Position numbers and translations under genes: made by a program
Part shown: positions 28,726-36,818 of the stretch, piece after piece
Numbering within the stretch: position 1 is the stretch's first letter
Layout of the letters: each line of letters opens with the position of its first letter
Source: Vibrio sinaloensis
Lineage (GTDB): Bacteria; Pseudomonadota; Gammaproteobacteria; Enterobacterales; Vibrionaceae
Assembly: GCF_000808535.1 (NCBI RefSeq)
Contig: NZ_JWLV01000045.1
Location: forward strand, 186,001 to 250,000
Length of the DNA stretch: 64,000 bases
Reading direction: 5' to 3'
The notes under the pieces: generated by a model
Databases searched by the model: none
What the model was told of the DNA's origin: nothing
The model's input: the letters and a program-made list of their open reading frames with translations, nothing else

Positions 28726-30072
28726 GTGAGCCAATTGCAAGACCTCTCCGTACTGATCGAACAAATTGTTCAAGCGGAAGACGGTGAACAAGTTGCTATT
28801 TTAAATGACTCTATCGAAGACGGATTAGAACCCGGTGCAGTCGCCCTCATTCTCGAAGCTTTTCCCATCGACGAGCGTGTCCGTCTTTGGCGAAGCCTGC
28901 CTTTAGAACTGCATATTGAGGTCCTTACTGAAGCGCGTGCGGAAGTACGCTACTCGATCATTGAAGAGCTGTCGGAAATCGAGCTAAAGCTAACGCTTGC
29001 AAAGCTAGATAACCTCTCCTTAATCGAGTGGGCGGATTCTCTCCCAGAAGAGATCATCAACGAAGCCTTATCTCTAATTGAAAAAGATGAGCTTGAGCTC
29101 TACGACCAAGCCAATGAGTACGAAGATGATGAACTCGGTCGATGGGCAGAGCGAAAAGTCGTCACCCTACCGTTCAATATATCGGTTGAGAAAGCCAACA
29201 TCTTGATGGAGCGATACAGCTACGACGCGCCGCAACAGATCTATTTAATCAACAAACGTAAGCAGTTCCGTGGGGTTGTCAATTATATTGATCTACTTCG
29301 CGCCGAGCCGACCGAGCGTCTTAAAAACATCGCCATAGAAAACGCGGTTACACTGGATGCGAAACTCTCGCTAGCAGAAACCATTGAAGCGCTGGAGCAC
29401 TCGTCGGTTTCCGCCATGCCCGTCACGGATGAGACTCAAATGCTGGTTGGCGAAATTGATTGGCAGTTTGCGTTAAGTACCCAAAGAGAAATCTACGAAT
29501 CTCGCTTGATGGCGGGTACCGGTATGGACGAAGGCGATGACCTGTTTGCGCCAGTGATGAAAAGCTCACAAAAACGTGGCGTGTGGTTGGGGATTAACCT
29601 AATGACCGCGATTTTGGCTTCTGTGACCATTGGACTTTTTGAAGATGTTATTGCCCAAGTGGTCGCGTTAGCCGTATTGATGCCGATTGTCGCGTCTATG
29701 GGAGGCATTGCGGGTAGCCAAACGCTGACCCTGATGATTCGTGCGATGGCATTAAACCAAATTACACCGGGTAACCGCTGGGCGCTGCTTAAAAATGAGA
29801 TTGGAATTGGTTCGATAAACGGCTTGCTGTGGGCGCTAATTATTGGTGCGATGGCTGGGCTTTGGTTTCAATCGACGATACTCGGCGCCACTATCGCACT
29901 AGCGATAATCGTCAATATCATTACCGCAGCGCTATTTGGCGTGTTAATCCCTATTGCGTTGGATAAGCTGAAACTCGATCCTGCCCTCGCAGGCTCGGTG
30001 GTATTGACGACGGTTACGGATGTTGTGGGCTTTTTCGCCTTCTTAGGCACCGCAAGTTTGGTCATGCTGTAA
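28726..30072 (+). CDS. mgtE: MgtE-family magnesium transporter
   Basis: This 448-residue protein has the MgtE N-terminal acidic superhelical domain (to about residue 130), a CBS pair (NISVEKANILMERYSYDAPQQIYLINKRKQFRGVV; SLAETIEALEHSSVSAMPVTD) and a membrane domain of about five helices with VLMPIVASMGGIAGSQTLTL and ALDKLKLDPALAGSVVLTT, typical of MgtE pores. The start codon is GTG with GAGGT upstream. The cytosolic domains gate the channel by Mg2+ in studied homologues. The qrr gene lies about 150 bases downstream in the same direction. Confidence 0.93.
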   Translation: MSQLQDLSVLIEQIVQAEDGEQVAILNDSIEDGLEPGAVALILEAFPIDERVRLWRSLPLELHIEVLTEARAEVRYSIIEELSEIELKLTLAKLDNLSLIEWADSLPEEIINEALSLIEKDELELYDQANEYEDDELGRWAERKVVTLPFNISVEKANILMERYSYDAPQQIYLINKRKQFRGVVNYIDLLRAEPTERLKNIAIENAVTLDAKLSLAETIEALEHSSVSAMPVTDETQMLVGEIDWQFALSTQREIYESRLMAGTGMDEGDDLFAPVMKSSQKRGVWLGINLMTAILASVTIGLFEDVIAQVVALAVLMPIVASMGGIAGSQTLTLMIRAMALNQITPGNRWALLKNEIGIGSINGLLWALIIGAMAGLWFQSTILGATIALAIIVNIITAALFGVLIPIALDKLKLDPALAGSVVLTTVTDVVGFFAFLGTASLVML

Positions 30073-30114
30073 TCATATAGCTATTAAATATATCATTAGC
30101 AAATGTATGGTCAC

Positions 30115-30140
30115 TTGCATTTTGCATTTTCATATTGCAA
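30115..30140 (+). promoter_or_regulatory. Two LuxO-type binding boxes upstream of qrr
   Basis: TTGCA-TTT-TGCAT (30115-30127) and TTTCA-TAT-TGCAA (30128-30140) each match TTGCA-N3-TGCAA, the LuxO-box pattern, with one mismatch. They lie about 60 to 90 bases before the sigma-54 promoter, where an enhancer-binding protein is expected. Confidence 0.7.
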
Positions 30141-30199
30141 AGGGAAACGAAAAAAACGCCTATTTTGGCTAAAAATAGCGCAATTAAGCGCTATAAAAG

Positions 30200-30215
30200 T
30201 TGGCACATATACTGC
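30200..30215 (+). promoter_or_regulatory. Sigma-54 promoter of qrr
   Basis: TTGGCAC at 30200-30206 supplies the -24 GG, and TGC at 30213-30215 supplies the -12 GC, with GG-to-GC spacing of 12 bases as sigma-54 requires. The predicted RNA start is about 12 bases downstream, at TGACCC. Confidence 0.85.
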
Positions 30216-30226
30216 AATAGTATTCA

Positions 30227-30332
30227 TGACCCTTTTTAAGCCGAGGGTCACCTAGCCAACTGACGTTGTTAGTGAACTCAATTGTTCACACTTATATCAG
30301 CCAATCTCACTTATTGAGGTTGGCTTTTTTTT
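30227..30332 (+). ncRNA. qrr: Qrr quorum-regulatory small RNA
   Basis: About 106 bases. The 5' hairpin is TGACCC...GGGTCA, followed by the conserved target-pairing core GCCAACTGACGTTGTTAG that is nearly invariant in Vibrio Qrr RNAs. A terminator hairpin AGCCAA-CTCA/TGAG-TTGGCT (30299-30324) ends in eight T residues. It is preceded by a sigma-54 promoter and LuxO-type boxes. Qrr RNAs act with Hfq to repress the master regulator (luxR/hapR type) and activate aphA mRNA at low cell density. Which of the several Qrr genes this is cannot be told from here. The 5' end is predicted from promoter spacing. Confidence 0.93.
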
Positions 30333-30404
30333 ATCTTCAACTTTTTATCTTCAACAATGGTAGGCAAAGAATTGTTACGCGGGGTATCTCGATGGGAAGA
30401 GCAG

Positions 30405-30817
30405 AAAAAAGAAAACCCCACTAAGCTTTCGCCTAGTGGGGTCTAATCTTACTCGCAGCAATCCGGCTACTAATAGGTGCTCCCTGCATCTATTCCTTGA
30501 TAGCACGCTGAATCCTTCAGCACTTTCCTTATCATCGCCATCCTAGCGGTGTCCTTGGCAATCCAGCCCGTTAACTTTCCTAGTTAACTCACATCACTTA
30601 ATCCTTAAGCGGTGTCCCTGTTCTATCATCCTGATAGCATTGCCTTAGTCCGTTAAGCGTCCATTGTCTTTCCTTGTGTAACCATCCTAGTTACTAGCGT
30701 CCAGCCAATGTCCTTCGCTTTCCTTGCCGACCATTCATCCTGAATAATCGAATCTTCGTCCTGAAGATGACCTATCCTTGGGTCTTTCCTGTTCCGTGTC
30801 TGCTCCCTGCTGACAAC
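30405..30817 (-). ncRNA. CsrB-family small RNA (CsrA-sequestering)
   Basis: On the minus strand about 410 bases carry roughly 25 GGA motifs, many as AGGA in hairpin loops (such as CAGGATG, AAGGAAAG, AAGGACA), the signature of CsrB/CsrC-type RNAs that titrate CsrA. It begins near GTTGTCAGCAGGGAGCAGAC, similar in style to the CsrB 5' end. It ends in a strong terminator, ACCCCACTAGGC...GCTTAGTGGGGT (30415-30442), followed by TTTTCTTTTTT. There is no ORF. Vibrio species have several such RNAs; the letter cannot be assigned. 5' end uncertain by about ten bases. Confidence 0.9.
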
Positions 30818-30973
30818 TTAAGATTAAGCAATCGACCAAATTAAACAATCAAATATTGGAGAAAATCCCCCTATCAAAACTGAACAAAAACCAAACAAAA
30901 ACATATAAAACAGATACTTAAGGATTGTTTTAGAGATTTTCTCAGGCTAGCTTCCGCTTTACGCTCACGCCTT

Positions 30974-30991
30974 TGTAAGAGATCTCGCACA
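30974..30991 (-). promoter_or_regulatory. VarA/GacA/UvrY-type box upstream of the csr-type RNA
   Basis: TGTAAGAGATCTCGCACA matches the palindromic GacA-family site (TGTAAGAGATCTCTTACA) except at two positions. It lies about 160 bases upstream of the predicted RNA start, the usual distance for this upstream activating site. Confidence 0.75.
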
Positions 30992-31214
30992 AGAAAGCGG
31001 GCAATACGTCATATTCTGAAGTTTGAGCACACTTAGCTATGTGTGATCCAGATCGTCTAATATCGTTGCAAACGCCCGCCGTCGAGAGAATCAATACGCA
31101 TTTTCTGGACTAAAGCGGAATAAATTAGGATATTATTAGCCGATCTCTATCACATTAATCTTTTTCTTATTCAACCTCGATTGGATAAGAGGTCATCTCC
31201 AGAGGACAAACTTA
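30992..31214. promoter_or_regulatory. Promoter region of the deaminase gene
   Basis: About 220 bases, without an ORF or obvious hairpin. The only clear element is CCAGAGGAC just before the ATG at 31215, a good ribosome site. Confidence 0.4.
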
Positions 31215-31667
31215 ATGATATCGAAATGGGCACAACGCTTTTACCAAATGGCGGAACTTGTTGGCTCTTGGAGTAAAGATCCCTCAACACAAGTTGGCGC
31301 GGTCATTACTAAACAAAATCGTATTGTTTCCGTTGGCTTTAATGGCTATCCACATGGCATTTCAGACAGTGCAATGACAGACGATAGAGAGATGAAATAC
31401 CTCAAGACTCTCCATGCAGAAGAGAACGCCATTCTATTTGCAAAGCGCGATTTGGACGGCTGCGAGATTTGGGTTACCCATTTTCCTTGTCCAAACTGTG
31501 CGGCTAAGATTATTCAAACAGGCATCTCTGCGGTCCACTGCCCCGAGCAAACCCCAGATTTCCTCTCTCGATGGGGCGACAAAATCAAGGTTAGCCAAGA
31601 GATGTTTTTGCAAGCTGGGGTTAAAGTAAACTGGTTACCTTTAAGTGATCTAGAAGGTGACGCTTAG
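31215..31667 (+). CDS. dCMP/cytidine deaminase family protein
   Basis: This 150-residue zinc-dependent deaminase has the active-site motifs HAEENAILFA (His and proton-shuttling Glu) and FPCPNCAAKII (two zinc cysteines). The N-terminal RFYQMAELVGSWSKDPSTQVGAVITKQNRIVSVGFNGYPHGISDS is typical of dCMP deaminase/ComEB-type enzymes that supply dUMP for thymidylate synthesis. It is a single-gene unit with its own ribosome site. The last 18 bases overlap the convergent hybrid-kinase gene. Confidence 0.88.
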   Translation: MISKWAQRFYQMAELVGSWSKDPSTQVGAVITKQNRIVSVGFNGYPHGISDSAMTDDREMKYLKTLHAEENAILFAKRDLDGCEIWVTHFPCPNCAAKIIQTGISAVHCPEQTPDFLSRWGDKIKVSQEMFLQAGVKVNWLPLSDLEGDA

Positions 31668-34286
31668 TTTCTCAAAGATGTCAAAAAGCTGCTTTGATTT
31701 ATAGGGCTTAGGGAGATAAGCGTCCATACCCGCATCAAAGCAGCTCTGAATCTCCTCAGGCAATACGCTGGCGGTGAGTGCGATAATTGGCACCGGCGCT
31801 TTTTGATTTTCCCGTTCCCAATTACGAATTTCTTTCGTGGCCGTTAATCCATCCATAATCGGCATCATGCAGTCCATTAACACCGCGCAATACTCTTGGC
31901 CACTTTTGACGAGATTTAATGCCTCTAAACCGTTACTGGCTATTGCAAACTCAATCCCTACCTTACTAAGAAAAAAACTGGCTATTTTCTGGTTCATTAA
32001 GTTGTCTTCAACAATCAGTACCCGCTTAACATCCCCGGTATCAGGTATGGGCGGCGGGACCTGCCGAGCGATGCGAAATCGAGAGTCGTTTTGACATTGA
32101 CTCAGTACATTTTCAAACCGTTTACCTAAAATCGGTAGTGTCACTTGCGCGACAAGCAGCCCTTCGAGATCGGGCTCAATGTACAAATGATGCTGAAGGC
32201 CGATAATATCCGCAGACGTAAACTGCGCTCTTAACTTAGCTAAGTCTTGTCGGGACTTTGAATGACGCGCTAAACAATACACCACAAGGTCAAAATCATC
32301 AGATAGATCCGTCACTTGCTGACAATTTTCACTCTGCGTAACACTGCTACACAAGCGCACACATTCTTTATATGCAAGCTGCTGGTGAGTGGCTTGGTTA
32401 GAAATAAACAGGACTTTAAGATCGTAACAAACCGGAACCGGCGATCGCTGTGGTTTCACTAACGGCAGAATAACGGTAAATCGACTGCCCTCGCCAACGT
32501 GAGATTCAACCACCAGCTCACCACGCATCAATTCAACCAATTGACGACAAATGGCCAGCCCAAGACCCGTGCCACCAAAACGACGAGTAATGGTGCCATC
32601 TTCTTGCGTGAACGGTTTGAAGATGTCGTTAAGTTTATCTGCGGCAATGCCGACACCGGTATCCAATACCTCGATGTTTAAGCGGTGCTGCGTATCAACC
32701 GAGTGTCGAACCAAAACAGAACCATTCGCACTGAATTTGATCGCATTGCTCAACAAATTCATCAGAATCTGTTTGACGCGAAATTCATCCATTTCCGCAT
32801 ACACAGGCACATCATCAGCAAACTCAACTTCTAACGTGACTTCCTGCTTGAGCGCCTGAGCGTTAACCATATTCATGGTGTCAAAAATGATCTCACGTAA
32901 ATTTGCAGTGTGTGGTGACAGCACCAAATTACCCGATTCAATTTTAGAAAGATCAAGAATGTCGTTGATCAACACCAACAAGGCATGAGACGACGCATCA
33001 ATATCATTAAGGATCTCTTTCTGACTGCCGTTTAACTGGCTATCTGAAAGGACTTCTGTCATGCCGATAATGCCATTCAGTGGAGTTCGGATCTCATGGG
33101 ACATGTTGGCCAAAAACACACTTTTTGCCTGATTGGCCGCTTCTGCGTGTTCCTTGGCTTCAACGAGTTTGGTTTGATACGCTTTTTGCCGCGCAATGGT
33201 GTCATTCAACTCATGGGCGAAACGAGTAAATTCATCATTACCATCGATACCATCGATGGGTATTTGATCAACATGTCCGCTGTCTCGCATATTGCTCATC
33301 ACCGTTAAAATGCGGGTGAGTTTAGAATTGATCCGATATAAGGTACTGGCTCCCCACGCAAAGAGGAGAAAGAAAACCGTTAATCCAGCGCTTGCGATCC
33401 CCCACATGGTGTATTGATTAGTCTCTATTTCATCAATGAGCTCTTGCTGAAGTTGCCTAGAATAGGTGATGAGTTGCTTTTCAAGAAGTTGGTTTCGTTT
33501 CTCTACGATCAGAACAGCCTGCTGAACCTCTTGCTGCGAAAAGCGATTGTAGAGGAGCTGCTCTTTGACAAACGCGCCTTGCTGAAAGTCTGGGCTCGTA
33601 AAGCTTTGTAGCAGCCCTTGGAACTGTTGAGTATCCGCGCCAAGGCTGATGAATTTATCTAAATAATACTGTTGGCGCTCGCTGATGCGAAAGTACTCAG
33701 GCGCAAAGTCGGCGTAAGGCCAGCCTTCTGTTTCGACTTCCTTAACCAACCACGCCTCTCTCTCCATCCAGAAATGAAGCCAACTGAGGTCACTGAGAAT
33801 GATATCAAGCTGGTGTACTCGACTATTAAAATGAGCACCTTCAGTAAATAGAATGCTGGAATAGAGGTCGTATAAGATGTCATAGATCAGGCGACCAAGT
33901 TCCACGGTTTGCTGTGGACTTGCTTGATTTAACTCTGTAATCAACTGATGCAGTTCCACCACATAGCTTGACGACACCTCCCGTTCCGCCTTATTCGACA
34001 GCATCTTGTTTTGTTTGGCAAGTAACAGATCTAAAGAGCTCTGTGCGAGTGCAATCGACGTTTGCCCATCTTGGCCACTCAACTGCTTAGACAAGGCTGC
34101 ATAGCTATGATGTGAATACTCCATCAAGAGATTAATGGATGCATTTTTTTCACTGATTACCTGATAGCTTTCAAGTCGCTCTTGTATCTGATGAACCTGA
34201 TTAGCACTGAGTAAAACAATCACAATGGTTGGAAGTAAGCACAGGATCAGCAGTCGACTTTTTATAGACATTCTTGTCAAAAGCAT
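31650..34286 (-). CDS. Hybrid sensor histidine kinase with receiver domain
   Basis: This 878-residue inner-membrane kinase has a membrane helix at residues about 10-27, a large helical periplasmic region to about 295, and a second helix (MWGIASAGLTVFFLLFAWG). Next come a HAMP-like linker, the HisKA motif NMSHEIRTPLNGIIGM, HATPase motifs (NLLSNAIKFS, DTGVGI, RFGGTGLGLAIC), a region of about 120 residues that may be a degenerate receiver, and a full receiver with phospho-acceptor VLMDCMMPIMDG. There is no HPt domain, so an external phosphotransfer protein is needed. The periplasmic part might be an NIT-like sensor, but this is not secure. Confidence 0.9.
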   Translation of the reverse strand: MLLTRMSIKSRLLILCLLPTIVIVLLSANQVHQIQERLESYQVISEKNASINLLMEYSHHSYAALSKQLSGQDGQTSIALAQSSLDLLLAKQNKMLSNKAEREVSSSYVVELHQLITELNQASPQQTVELGRLIYDILYDLYSSILFTEGAHFNSRVHQLDIILSDLSWLHFWMEREAWLVKEVETEGWPYADFAPEYFRISERQQYYLDKFISLGADTQQFQGLLQSFTSPDFQQGAFVKEQLLYNRFSQQEVQQAVLIVEKRNQLLEKQLITYSRQLQQELIDEIETNQYTMWGIASAGLTVFFLLFAWGASTLYRINSKLTRILTVMSNMRDSGHVDQIPIDGIDGNDEFTRFAHELNDTIARQKAYQTKLVEAKEHAEAANQAKSVFLANMSHEIRTPLNGIIGMTEVLSDSQLNGSQKEILNDIDASSHALLVLINDILDLSKIESGNLVLSPHTANLREIIFDTMNMVNAQALKQEVTLEVEFADDVPVYAEMDEFRVKQILMNLLSNAIKFSANGSVLVRHSVDTQHRLNIEVLDTGVGIAADKLNDIFKPFTQEDGTITRRFGGTGLGLAICRQLVELMRGELVVESHVGEGSRFTVILPLVKPQRSPVPVCYDLKVLFISNQATHQQLAYKECVRLCSSVTQSENCQQVTDLSDDFDLVVYCLARHSKSRQDLAKLRAQFTSADIIGLQHHLYIEPDLEGLLVAQVTLPILGKRFENVLSQCQNDSRFRIARQVPPPIPDTGDVKRVLIVEDNLMNQKIASFFLSKVGIEFAIASNGLEALNLVKSGQEYCAVLMDCMMPIMDGLTATKEIRNWERENQKAPVPIIALTASVLPEEIQSCFDAGMDAYLPKPYKSKQLFDIFEKLSVTF

Positions 34287-34985
34287 TTTGATTTCAATCC
34301 TTGAATCAAATGAGCAATCTAGAAATTCAATTGTAGAAGGTTATTCAATGGTATTCACACTATTGTGAGAATTTGCTGACGAGATAGCGCTAAGTTTTCA
34401 ATGTATTGAATGAAAACAAGCAACGAAACGCTTAAAACTTAGAGTCGACGATACGATTGCGAGCATACGCAGCGTAATAAACCAATAAAACAAGCACACT
34501 CTTATTGACTAACCTGAGTAGACAAACCATACAATCGCAAATCTAGGATATGAAAAGGTGATCTCTGCCAGCCTTGACGCGAGCCACTGATGCAAGGACA
34601 CAGCACCGCGAAAGTCTAACCCTCAATTTGGCCTGTTTTGTTTACATTTAGCGTTGATAAGACACTTAAGATCACAGAATTAAATAAACATAAGATTAAG
34701 CGTTACACTATTTATGTGCTACTGGTATTTTTCTTCACGAAATAACTATCAAGATTTGAAATTGTCAATAAGCATAACCACTGAGAAATCTTCTGTTAAT
34801 TCACCAAAACACCCCATAAAAACAGTAATATCGCCTGCCATTAATTTTGCTAGCAGAATAAGATGTTAAGCATTACAATCCTGCCGCATAAAAATTACAA
34901 AATTCAAACACTGCAACCATCTCTACTCGCTCCCCTACAAGCAAAGTAGAGTCAGCCCCCAAAACGTGAAAGGTCCAAACGAAAC
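34287..34985. other. Intergenic region with no gene seen (699 bases)
   Basis: This AT-rich stretch separates the divergent hybrid-kinase and gapdh-like genes. No ORF with a ribosome site was found. A weak hairpin (CTCTAC...GTAGAG, about 34920-34951) lies in the predicted leader of the downstream gene, just before GAAAGGTCC and the ATG. Both genes' promoters must be here, but I cannot name a control site. Confidence 0.5.
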
Positions 34986-36422
34986 ATGAGTCCAGAGAAA
35001 CATCTTTTAGAGTGGCAAACAAGCCAAACGATTGCGGAATCAATTTCTCCCCTACTTGGTCAGCTTTACCGTCAAAAAGGCGTAGAAGTGTTACTTTTCG
35101 GTAAAACACTCGTCAACGCAGCGACCATTGATATTATTAAATCGCACCGCCTCGCACGCCGTTACACCGGCACGCCTCTCACCCCAGAACAGACTCTTCC
35201 TCTAATCAAAGCCTTGTCAGAAATGGAGTTGTCTCCATGTCGTATTGATGTAGGGCAGCTGGCTCACCAATTCTGGCAAGGCCGCGACGACGCTCATGGT
35301 GTGAAAGACTTTTTACACACCTCTTTGATGGGTGCGATGGACGGCAAAACCGTCTCAGAACCTCGTGATGTTGTGCTATATGGCTTTGGTCGTATTGGCC
35401 GTCTTCTTACTCGCCTGTTGGTAGAGAAAAGTGGCCCAGGTTACCCACTTAGATTGCGCGCTGTTGTAGTACGTGGTGGTAAAAAAGGTGACCTAGAGAA
35501 ACGTGCAAGTTTACTGCGCCGCGACTCAGTCCACGGACAGTTCAACGGTAGTATTGTTGTTGATGAAGAACGCAAAGCGATCATCGCTAATGGCAACTAC
35601 ATTCAGTTCATCTACGCGAACAAACCAGAAGATGTCGATTACACAACTTTTGGTATTAAAAATGCGCTTGTTGTAGACAATACGGGTGTATGGCGTGATG
35701 CTGAAGGCTTAAGCCAGCACCTAGCTTGTAACGGTGCAGAGAAAGTCCTTCTTACCGCGCCAGGTAAAGGTGACATCAAGAACGTTGTATTTGGTGTGAA
35801 CGACAAGGTGATCCAAGCAGAAGATACCATCGTTTCTGCGGCGAGCTGCACCACAAACGCGATTACCCCAATCTTAAAAGCAGTCAATGACAAGTACGGC
35901 GTGCTTTCAGGCCATATCGAAACGGTACACTCGTTTACCAACGACCAAAACCTAATTGATAACTTCCACTCAGGCGAACGTCGTGGACGCAGTGCTTCAC
36001 TGAACATGGTTCTTACAGAGACAGGTGCTGCTAAAGCCGTCGCAAAAGCACTCCCAGAGTTGGCAGGTAAGCTGACAGGTAACGCGATTCGCGTCCCGAC
36101 GCCAAACGTGTCTATGGCAATTGCTAACCTAAACCTAGACAAAGGCACCGACAAAGAAGAGCTCAACGCTTACTTGCGTGAAATGGCATTAACGTCTGAG
36201 CTATCAGCGCAAATCGACTACACAGAGTCTACCGAGATCGTTTCAACTGACCTTGTAGGTTCACGCTTTGCAGGCGTTGTCGACGGTGCGGCGACCATCG
36301 CTCAAGACAACCGCTGCGTTCTTTACATTTGGTATGACAACGAATTTGGCTACAGCTGCCAAGTTGTTCATTGTATGGAGCAGATGATGGGCGTTCGTTA
36401 CAAAACGTTCCCAACAAAATAA
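34986..36422 (+). CDS. Glyceraldehyde-3-phosphate dehydrogenase, long form
   Basis: This 478-residue protein has the complete GAPDH core: Rossmann motif GFGRIGR at residues 133-139, the catalytic SAASCTTNAITP with its cysteine, HSFTNDQNLID, and the substrate-binding RRGRSASLNMVLTETGAAKAV. It differs from ordinary GAPDH (about 330 residues) by some 125 extra N-terminal residues of unknown fold. It is not in a glycolytic operon. It may be a second, gluconeogenic or regulatory GAPDH of the cell; the cofactor preference is not clear by eye. Confidence 0.9.
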   Translation: MSPEKHLLEWQTSQTIAESISPLLGQLYRQKGVEVLLFGKTLVNAATIDIIKSHRLARRYTGTPLTPEQTLPLIKALSEMELSPCRIDVGQLAHQFWQGRDDAHGVKDFLHTSLMGAMDGKTVSEPRDVVLYGFGRIGRLLTRLLVEKSGPGYPLRLRAVVVRGGKKGDLEKRASLLRRDSVHGQFNGSIVVDEERKAIIANGNYIQFIYANKPEDVDYTTFGIKNALVVDNTGVWRDAEGLSQHLACNGAEKVLLTAPGKGDIKNVVFGVNDKVIQAEDTIVSAASCTTNAITPILKAVNDKYGVLSGHIETVHSFTNDQNLIDNFHSGERRGRSASLNMVLTETGAAKAVAKALPELAGKLTGNAIRVPTPNVSMAIANLNLDKGTDKEELNAYLREMALTSELSAQIDYTESTEIVSTDLVGSRFAGVVDGAATIAQDNRCVLYIWYDNEFGYSCQVVHCMEQMMGVRYKTFPTK

Positions 36423-36442
36423 TCTGCCTATAAATGGATATC

Positions 36443-36463
36443 GCCCCGCGCATTGCTCGGGGC
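36443..36463 (+). terminator. Hairpin soon after the gapdh stop
   Basis: GCCCCG (36443-36448) pairs with CGGGGC (36458-36463) across a nine-base loop. There is no T-run, so the nearby stronger hairpin at 36506 is the likelier terminator. Confidence 0.4.
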
Positions 36464-36505
36464 AAAACTCCACAACACTATAACGTATAATAATCCCCCG
36501 TATTT

Positions 36506-36536
36506 GCCACCTTCGTTTAACGATGGTGGCTTTTTT
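36506..36536 (+). terminator. Rho-independent terminator after gapdh
   Basis: GCCACC-T-TCG (36506-36515) pairs with CGA-T-GGTGGC (36521-36530), with one T/T mismatch, and is followed by six T residues. Confidence 0.8.
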
Positions 36537-36605
36537 GCGCCTTGTTCATGTTTCATTCATTTACGCCGTCTTATTCTGGTTATCGAATTAGAAGAGGTAT
36601 CCAAT

Positions 36606-36818
36606 ATGAATAGAATTCTCACCAATATGTTCGCCTTGTTTATCGGCATATTTACCATTCTGTTTGGCCTAATCTTAGCCATCCCATTGACGATTGCCGC
36701 GCTTATCACGGGCAAAAAGTTAGAGAAGTCGTTAAAAGCGAACCACTTTAATTTTAGAGACGTAAAACAGGACAAAGAACGCGTGCTTGAAGGCGAGTAT
36801 GAAGAAGTCACAAAGTAA
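36606..36818 (+). CDS. Small membrane protein of unknown function (70 aa)
   Basis: This 70-residue protein has two hydrophobic stretches (ILTNMFALFIGIFTILFGLILAIPLTIAALI) and a charged tail (VKQDKERVLEGEYEEVTK). The ATG at 36606 has AGAGGT about eight bases upstream. An open frame extends back to 36453, but that part crosses the terminator at 36506 and is not coding. The 3' end overlaps the lipoprotein hydrolase gene by 20 bases, so the two are probably co-expressed. Confidence 0.7.
   Translation: MNRILTNMFALFIGIFTILFGLILAIPLTIAALITGKKLEKSLKANHFNFRDVKQDKERVLEGEYEEVTK

Noticed and set aside
30393..30830. Repeated short motifs that first suggest a CRISPR array
   Set aside because: The repeats are only GGA cores in variable hairpins, with no constant repeat length or spacers; they fit a CsrB-type RNA.
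35639..36166. Long antisense ORF inside the gapdh gene (175 codons)
   Set aside because: It mirrors a strongly conserved coding gene, has no ribosome site and gives a serine/threonine-rich low-quality sequence.
36453..36605. Longer N-terminus for the 70-residue membrane protein
   Set aside because: The extension crosses a strong terminator; the ATG at 36606 has a good ribosome site.
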